14,973 nt of DNA from Aromatoleum sp. (GTDB lineage: Bacteria > Pseudomonadota > Gammaproteobacteria > Burkholderiales > Casimicrobiaceae): NCBI GenBank assembly GCA_010365205.1, contig JAAFGU010000026.1, positions 1-14,973 of the forward strand. The letters run 5' to 3'. The position numbers and the translations under genes were made by a program. Below, in pieces: positions 8,183 through 13,132 of this stretch; position 1 is the first letter of the stretch, and every line of letters begins with the position of its first letter. The notes beneath the pieces are model-generated. The model made no database searches. It saw only the letters and a list, made by a program, of their open reading frames with translations, and was not told the origin of the DNA.

Positions 8183-9288
8183 GCGCCGCCGTGGGAGCGG
8201 CCCGACACTTTTCGCGTACCTACGTCGAGGCGCGCGACAAATTCCTCGGGGCTACCCGAGTGTGTGGAATTGCGGTCAAAACGCATTCGCTGCCGGACCT
8301 GCGCGGTGCCGACGGCGAGTCATTGGCGATGGATGTCGCGCGGCTGGGCGACGCGGGCGCGCCCGGCATGCTGATGCTGTGGTCGGCCACACACGGCATC
8401 GAAGGCTATTGCGGTTCTGGTTGTCAGACGGGCCTCCTGAACGACGACGCGTTCATCGGAGCGGCCGCCGCCGCCGGGGTTGCAGTGCTCTTCGTGCACG
8501 CGGTCAATCCTCACGGATTCTCGTTCGGCCGGCGGGTCAACGAGGACAATACCGACTTGAACCGAAACTTCCGCGAATTCGCCGCGCCGGCGCCGGTCAA
8601 TGCCGCGTACGCCGAGATTCACCGGCTGCTGCTGCCGGCGACGTGGCCGCCGGACGCCGCCGACGAAAGGGAACTCGGCGCGTGGATCGCCGCGCACGGC
8701 GAACCTGCCTACCAGGCGGCCGTCAGCGGCGGCCAGTACGCGTTTCCCGACGGGCTGTTTTATGGCGGCACCGGTCCGTCCTGGAGCAATCGGACGCTGC
8801 GTTCGGTGCTGCGCGTCCATGCGGCGCGGCGTATGTCCCTCGGCCTGATCGATTTCCACACCGGACTGGGTCCGCGCGGACACGGCGAGAAGATCTTCAA
8901 CGGCGCCAACGTGGCGGCGGACATCGCTCGCGCCCGTTCCTGGTGGGGAGCCGACGTGACCTCGTTCCACGACGGCTCGTCGACATCGGCGCCGCTGGTG
9001 GGCGTCAATTACAACGCCGTCTACGACGAATGCCCCGGCGTCGAATATGCCGGCATCGCGCTCGAATTCGGAACGCTGCCGCTGCGGGCGACGCTGCAGG
9101 CGCTGCGGGCCGACCACTGGCGGCACAACCATCCGGAGGCGCCCGCCGCGCTCGCGACCGCGATCAGGCGAGAGGTGCGCGAGGCGTTCTATGTCGAAGC
9201 CGACGATTGGAAGGAGATCGTCTACGCCCAGGCGCGGGTGGCGGCGCTGGCGGGAATCGCGCGGCTCGCGCGGTCGATGTCGGGTTGA
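8179..9288 (+). CDS. DUF2817 family protein, M14-like zinc hydrolase
   Basis: This is a predicted cytoplasmic zinc-dependent hydrolase related to M14 carboxypeptidases and deacylases. The product has 369 residues. His72 and Glu75 in THGIEG, with His227 in IDFHTGLG, form a plausible HxxE...H zinc site. NTDLNRNF at 124-131 includes an Asn-Arg pair like the substrate-carboxylate-binding pair of M14 enzymes. Glu297 in ALEFGT is a candidate catalytic glutamate. An insert at about 155-200 with LFYGGTGPSWSN is characteristic of DUF2817 proteins. No signal peptide is visible. The GTG start at 8179 overlaps the M20 stop (GTGA), a classic coupled arrangement that argues for joint action on one substrate. 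The family is poorly characterised, so peptidase versus deacylase activity is undecided. Confidence 0.88.
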   Translation: MSAAVGAARHFSRTYVEARDKFLGATRVCGIAVKTHSLPDLRGADGESLAMDVARLGDAGAPGMLMLWSATHGIEGYCGSGCQTGLLNDDAFIGAAAAAGVAVLFVHAVNPHGFSFGRRVNEDNTDLNRNFREFAAPAPVNAAYAEIHRLLLPATWPPDAADERELGAWIAAHGEPAYQAAVSGGQYAFPDGLFYGGTGPSWSNRTLRSVLRVHAARRMSLGLIDFHTGLGPRGHGEKIFNGANVAADIARARSWWGADVTSFHDGSSTSAPLVGVNYNAVYDECPGVEYAGIALEFGTLPLRATLQALRADHWRHNHPEAPAALATAIRREVREAFYVEADDWKEIVYAQARVAALAGIARLARSMSG

Positions 9289-9470
9289 GCCGGGCGGGAA
9301 GCCACCGTGATGCCATTGCCCATCGACCGGTCGTCCGACGTGCACGGCTGCCGGTACCGCCAGGCAGCGCCAAGCGGCGACCTGCACCATCCGTTGATGT
9401 CGGCGATGCGGCACTTGCCGGCGTGCCGTGGTGCAGCGACGTCGAACCCGGTCCCGCCGGGTAGCGAACG
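9289..9470 (+). other. Intergenic region with hairpins and a possible 54-residue reading frame
   Basis: These 182 bases separate the DUF2817 gene from the second permease. They contain a perfect palindrome CGACCGGTCG (9324-9333), a hairpin GCTGCC 9347-9352 / GGCAGC 9363-9368, and a hairpin ACCCGG 9446-9451 / CCGGGT 9457-9462 ending 8 bases before the permease ATG. A reading frame with ATG at 9310 runs for 54 codons; its TGA (9472-9474) overlaps the permease ATG. Its base composition by codon position looks mildly coding-like, but the protein has no recognisable motif. I do not call it a gene. No convincing promoter was found. Confidence 0.4.
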
Positions 9471-10433
9471 ATGAACGACCTGTCTACCGGCGATACGATC
9501 GCTGCGGCTGCGCCGTCGCTGGCCGACCGGCTGCGAGCCGCCGCAAACGGCGATGTGGCGTGGAGCTTCCGCCACTCCCCCGTCGCGATCGTCTCCGCGA
9601 TCGTGCTGGCTGTGTGTCTCGGTGGGGCGCTGTTGGCGCCGTGGATCGCGCCGCACAACCCGTTCGACTTGAGGACGCTCAACCTTCTCGATGCGCTGGC
9701 GCCGCCGGCTTGGCTGGTAGACGGCAGAACAGCTTACCTTCTGGGCACCGACGACCAGGGCCGCGACCTGCTGTCGGCGATCATGTTCGGCGCCCGCATT
9801 TCGTTACTTGTGGGGCTGGCGTCGGTTGCGCTGGCGATGCTGCTCGGCGTCACGCTGGGACTCGTCGCCGGATACGCCGGGGGCAGGATCGACGCCGTCA
9901 TCATGCGCATCGCCGACGTCCAGCTGTCGTTTCCGGCAATCCTGATCGCACTGCTGATCGACGGCGTCGCACGCGCGGTGCTGCCGCGCGATGCGCACGG
10001 CACTCAGGCGATCGGCGTGCTGATCCTCGCCATTGGCGTATCGAACTGGGTCCAGTACGCGCGAACCGTGCGCGGCTCTACGCTGGTCGAAAAGAACAAG
10101 GAATATGTGCAGGCGGCGCGGGTGATCGGCATTCCGCCGCTGACGATCATGCGGCGGCACCTGCTGCCGAACGTGCTGGGACCGGTGCTGGTGCTGGCGA
10201 CGATCAACATCGCGACGGCTATCATCACCGAGGCGACACTCTCGTTCCTGGGAGTGGGCGTGCCGCCGACGCAGCCCTCGCTCGGCACGCTGATCCGCGT
10301 CGGCAACGACTTCCTGTTTTCGGGCGAGTGGTGGATTACGGTCTTTCCGGGCGCCGCGCTGGTGATCATGGTGCTGGCGATCAACCTGCTCGGAGACTGG
10401 CTGCGCGACGCGCTGAACCCGAAGTTGCGCTGA
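9471..10433 (+). CDS. Peptide/nickel-family ABC transporter permease, DppC-like (second system)
   Basis: This is the second inner-membrane channel subunit of the divergent importer, the expected partner of the permease at 6006-6986. The 320-residue product has a cytoplasmic N-terminus of about 37 residues, a first helix (about 38-60), the family motif LGTDDQGRD at 91-99, and further helices at about 106-135, 152-172, 178-195, 235-258 and 285-308. The EAA docking loop is at about 204-241 (NKEYVQAARVIGIP). The end LLGDWLRDALNPKLR is the DppC/OppC family ending. It is divergent from the dppC product in this window. No purine-rich ribosome binding site is apparent before the ATG at 9471; a hairpin lies there instead. 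The two permease genes are unusually separated by two hydrolase genes. Confidence 0.92.
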   Translation: MNDLSTGDTIAAAAPSLADRLRAAANGDVAWSFRHSPVAIVSAIVLAVCLGGALLAPWIAPHNPFDLRTLNLLDALAPPAWLVDGRTAYLLGTDDQGRDLLSAIMFGARISLLVGLASVALAMLLGVTLGLVAGYAGGRIDAVIMRIADVQLSFPAILIALLIDGVARAVLPRDAHGTQAIGVLILAIGVSNWVQYARTVRGSTLVEKNKEYVQAARVIGIPPLTIMRRHLLPNVLGPVLVLATINIATAIITEATLSFLGVGVPPTQPSLGTLIRVGNDFLFSGEWWITVFPGAALVIMVLAINLLGDWLRDALNPKLR

Positions 10434-10470
10434 AGAGTTGCTCGGGGCATTTGCGAAGAGGAGAACGACG

Positions 10471-10854
10471 ATGAGGAAAACGCTGCTGCTGGCATTGCCG
10501 CTCGCGTTGGCCGGTTGTCAGACCTGGGGCCCCACGTGGAGCGAAGTGACCGGCGCGCGCTGGAACCGCGCCATTCTGGACCGCCGTCCGGCGATCATCG
10601 AGCGCGTCGACGACACGGGTGCGTTCGCGCAAAGTCCGATCAAGATCGAACCGGGCAAGCACCGGGTCGTGCTGCGGGGGCCGGACCCGAAGCGCCCCGG
10701 TGGCGGCACCCTGCGCGAATTCGCGCTCGACGCCCAGCCATGCAAGCGCTACTACCTCAACGCGCAGTTCAAGAACAACATCGAGCCCGACTGGACGCCG
10801 GTCATCGATTATGTCGACGACATCGCGGGTTGCAGGATCGACGCGAAGAAGTAG
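10471..10854 (+). CDS. Small predicted lipoprotein
   Basis: I do not recognise a named family. The 127-residue product begins with a short lipoprotein signal peptide (MRKTLLLALPLALAGC) whose lipobox is Leu13-Ala14-Gly15-Cys16. Residue 17 is Gln rather than Asp, so by the E. coli sorting rule it would go to the outer membrane. The mature part (about 111 residues) is compact. A stretch resembling PEGA-like beta structure (IEPGKHRVVLRG, 59-70) is followed by Cys91 and Cys121, which could form a disulfide. GAAGAGGAG at 10455-10463 is a strong ribosome binding site for the ATG at 10471; an alternative TTG at 10438 would bury the signal peptide. It sits between permease and ATPase genes of one importer, which is unusual. 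It is too small to be a family-5 binding protein. Confidence 0.8.
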   Translation: MRKTLLLALPLALAGCQTWGPTWSEVTGARWNRAILDRRPAIIERVDDTGAFAQSPIKIEPGKHRVVLRGPDPKRPGGGTLREFALDAQPCKRYYLNAQFKNNIEPDWTPVIDYVDDIAGCRIDAKK

Positions 10855-10858
10855 CCGC

Positions 10859-11863
10859 TTGCGCTCTGCCGCGCCGTCCGCTCCGAATCCCGCCGTGCAC
10901 GCCGAGCCGCTGCTCGCCGTCGATCGGCTGCGGGTCGAGTTTCCGACGCGCCACGGCACGCTCATCGCCGTCCACGACGTTTCGTTCGACATCGCCGAGG
11001 GCGAAGTTCTCGGCGTCGTCGGCGAATCGGGCGCCGGCAAGTCGATCACCGGCGCCGCGGTGATCGGCCTCATCGATCCGCCCGGGCGGATCGCGGGCGG
11101 CGAAATCCGCCTGTCCGGCCGGCGCATCGACAATCTGCCGTACGACGCGATGCGCAAGCTCCGCGGCCGCGAGATCGGCGCCGTGTTCCAGGATCCGCTG
11201 ACCTCGCTCAATCCGCTGTACACGATCGGCCGGCAGCTGACCGAGACGATTCGCACGCACCTGCCGATGACGGCCGGCGCGGCGCAGGCGCGCGCGGTCT
11301 CGCTGCTGGAGGAGGTCGGCATCACCGCGGCGGCACGGCGGTTCGACCAGTACCCGCACCAGTTCTCGGGCGGCATGCGACAGCGCGTCGTGATCGCGCT
11401 GGCGCTTGCCGCTCAGCCGAAGCTCATCATCGCCGACGAGCCGACGACCGCACTCGACGTCTCGATCCAGGCGCAGATCATCGAGCTGATCAAGCGCCTC
11501 GCCCGCGATCATGGCACCGCGGTGATGCTGGTCACGCACGACATGGGCGTGATCGCAGAAACCGCCGACCGCGTAGCGGTGATGTACGCCGGCAGGATCG
11601 TCGAACTCGGCCCGGTCGCCGACGTTATTCATCGGCCGGCGCATCCGTACACGGCGGGCCTGATGGGATCGATCCCGTCGATCAAGGCCGAGCGCGACCG
11701 GCTGACCCAGATCGACGGCGCGATGCCGCGCCTCCGCGCGGTGCCGTCCGGCTGTGCGTTCCATCCGCGCTGCCCGCTGGCAATCGAGCGCTGTCGCGTC
11801 GAGCGGCCGAACCTCGAGGACGTCGGCGCGACGCGCGCCGCGTGCTGGCGACCGGCGCGCTGA
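10859..11863 (+). CDS. Peptide ABC transporter ATPase, DppD/OppD-like (second system)
   Basis: This is a cytoplasmic ATPase of the second importer. Start choice: TTG at 10859 has GAAGAAG at 10845-10851 about 7 bases upstream and gives 334 residues; GTG at 10895 (322 residues) has no ribosome binding site but begins closer to the family start. Numbering here uses the TTG. Motifs: Walker A GESGAGKS at 55-62, Q-loop Gln111 (FQDPLTSLNP), signature FSGGMRQ at 169-175, Walker B Glu194 (IIADEPTTALD) and switch His227. The C-terminal domain contains HPYTAGLMG and Cys299, Cys305, Cys312 and Cys329 (x5, x6, x16), the probable iron-sulfur-type cysteine set also seen in DppD and DppF. It starts 4 bases after the lipoprotein stop, and the next gene begins within about 30 bases. 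Confidence 0.93.
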   Translation: MRSAAPSAPNPAVHAEPLLAVDRLRVEFPTRHGTLIAVHDVSFDIAEGEVLGVVGESGAGKSITGAAVIGLIDPPGRIAGGEIRLSGRRIDNLPYDAMRKLRGREIGAVFQDPLTSLNPLYTIGRQLTETIRTHLPMTAGAAQARAVSLLEEVGITAAARRFDQYPHQFSGGMRQRVVIALALAAQPKLIIADEPTTALDVSIQAQIIELIKRLARDHGTAVMLVTHDMGVIAETADRVAVMYAGRIVELGPVADVIHRPAHPYTAGLMGSIPSIKAERDRLTQIDGAMPRLRAVPSGCAFHPRCPLAIERCRVERPNLEDVGATRAACWRPAR

Positions 11864-11890
11864 GTGCCAACTGAGGGCGGATTGACGAAA

Positions 11891-12934
11891 ATGAGCGACG
11901 CGCTGGTGACGCTGGAGGACGTCGTCCGCACGTTCGACGTCTCGCCGCCCTGGCTCGATCGCGTGCTGGAGCGCCAGCCGCGCGCGTTGCTGCGCGCGGT
12001 CGACGGCGTGACCTTGTCGATTGCCAGAGGCGAGACGCTGGGGCTGGTCGGGGAATCCGGCTGCGGCAAGTCCACGCTGGCCCGGGTTATCGTCGGTCTC
12101 TACGCGCCGACGGAGGGGCGCGTGATCTTCGACGGCGTCGTGATCGGCGGCGACGGCGCGGGGGCCGCGGCGGCACAACGGGCGGCACGGCGCGGCATGC
12201 AGATGATTTTCCAGGATCCGTACGCGAGCCTGAACCCGCGCTGGCGGGTCGCCGACATCGTCGCCGAACCGGTGCGCGCTCTCGCGCCGGATACGCCGCG
12301 GGAGGCGATCGACGCGCGCGTCGCCGCGTTGTTGGCGCAGGTCGGGCTTGCGCCAGCGGATGGCGTCAAGTATCCGCATCAGTTCTCCGGCGGCCAGCGG
12401 CAGCGCATCTCGATCGCCCGCGCACTGTCGACGCAGCCGCGCTTTCTCATTTGCGATGAGCCGACGTCCGCGCTCGACGTCTCGGTGCAGGCGCAGGTAC
12501 TCAATCTGATGCGCGACCTGCAGCAGCGAATGGGGCTGACGTACCTTTTCATCTCGCACAATCTTGCGGTCGTCCATCACATTGCCGACCGCGTCGGCGT
12601 GATGTATCTCGGACGCATTGTCGAAATCGCGCCCAAGCAGCGTCTGTTCGCACGTCCACGTCACCCCTACACGCGGATGCTGCTCGACGCGGTGCCGGAT
12701 CTCGCGATGACGGGCGTGTCGCGAGTCGCCGTCGCGGGGGACGTCCCGAATCCGCTGGCGCCGCCCCCCGGCTGTACCTTCCACCCGCGCTGCCCCTGGG
12801 CAAACGATCGGTGCCGCCATGAGGTCCCGTTGCTGATGCCGCTCGCCGGCGAGCGACCCGGTGGTGCTGCGGTCGCCTGCCACGCGGTCGAGGAAGGCCG
12901 TCTTGACGGCGCCCGGGCTGCGTCCGCGACTTGA
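11891..12934 (+). CDS. Peptide ABC transporter ATPase, DppF/OppF-like (second system)
   Basis: This is the second cytoplasmic ATPase of the divergent importer. ATG at 11891 gives 347 residues; GAGGGCGG about 10 bases upstream could be its ribosome binding site. A GTG directly after the previous stop (11864) would add nine residues without homology. Motifs: Walker A GESGCGKS at 54-61, Q-loop Gln108 (FQDPYASLNP), signature FSGGQRQ at 165-171, Walker B with Cys188-Asp189-Glu190 (LICDEP) and switch His223. The N-terminal stretch DVSPPWLDRVLERQP (16-30) is a longer insertion before the first conserved strand than in DppF. The C-terminal cysteines are Cys295, Cys301, Cys308 and Cys330, with the last spacing x21 instead of x16. 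It is the last gene of the cluster. Confidence 0.93.
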   Translation: MSDALVTLEDVVRTFDVSPPWLDRVLERQPRALLRAVDGVTLSIARGETLGLVGESGCGKSTLARVIVGLYAPTEGRVIFDGVVIGGDGAGAAAAQRAARRGMQMIFQDPYASLNPRWRVADIVAEPVRALAPDTPREAIDARVAALLAQVGLAPADGVKYPHQFSGGQRQRISIARALSTQPRFLICDEPTSALDVSVQAQVLNLMRDLQQRMGLTYLFISHNLAVVHHIADRVGVMYLGRIVEIAPKQRLFARPRHPYTRMLLDAVPDLAMTGVSRVAVAGDVPNPLAPPPGCTFHPRCPWANDRCRHEVPLLMPLAGERPGGAAVACHAVEEGRLDGARAASAT

Positions 12935-12940
12935 GCGCGG

Positions 12941-12956
12941 GCGCCGCGTCCGGCGC
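12941..12956 (+). terminator. GC hairpin after the second transporter cluster
   Basis: GCGCCG (12941-12946) and CGGCGC (12951-12956) form a six-pair stem with a CGTC loop, six bases after the last ATPase stop. No T-run follows, so it is not a typical intrinsic terminator. It may mark an mRNA 3' end or be chance in GC-rich DNA. Confidence 0.2.
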
Positions 12957-12966
12957 ACGAGGACGG

Positions 12967-12978
12967 GTCCGGCCGGAC
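12967..12978. promoter_or_regulatory. Perfect 12-base palindrome upstream of the smc -10 box
   Basis: GTCCGGCCGGAC is a perfect inverted repeat. It covers the place where a -35 hexamer would lie for the TATAAT at 12991 (12968-12973 with a 17-base spacer). No -35-like hexamer is visible there. It could be an operator, an activator site, or a chance GC palindrome. Confidence 0.3.
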
Positions 12979-12990
12979 GGTCGTTTCGGC

Positions 12991-12996
12991 TATAAT
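12991..12996 (+). promoter_or_regulatory. Perfect TATAAT -10 box upstream of smc
   Basis: TATAAT is an exact sigma-70 -10 hexamer in otherwise very GC-rich DNA, within the 198-base gap before smc. Transcription would begin near 13003 and leave a leader of about 130 bases. The matching -35 position is poor and occupied by a palindrome. This is the best promoter candidate in the window by its -10 box and probably starts the smc transcription unit. Confidence 0.55.
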
Positions 12997-13042
12997 TTCG
13001 GTTTGTGCGGCCGCCAGCCTTCTCTTCGCCGGGAAACGGGCG

Positions 13043-13054
13043 GCCCGATCGGGC
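13043..13054. repeat. Perfect 12-base palindrome in the smc leader
   Basis: GCCCGATCGGGC is a perfect inverted repeat about 40 bases downstream of the predicted transcription start and about 80 bases before the smc start codon. As DNA it could be a protein site. Its role is unknown, and chance occurrence is possible at this GC content. Confidence 0.3.
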
Positions 13055-13132
13055 GAGGTCGTGCGCCGAACGTTCGAAGACGCGACCCGCCGGCTGCGAG
13101 ACAAGTACGGCAACCCACTTTTCAGTCCCCAA

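Noticed and set aside
10471..10854. Lipoprotein as the missing substrate-binding protein
   Set aside because: At 127 residues it is about a quarter of the size of family-5 binding proteins and has none of their motifs.
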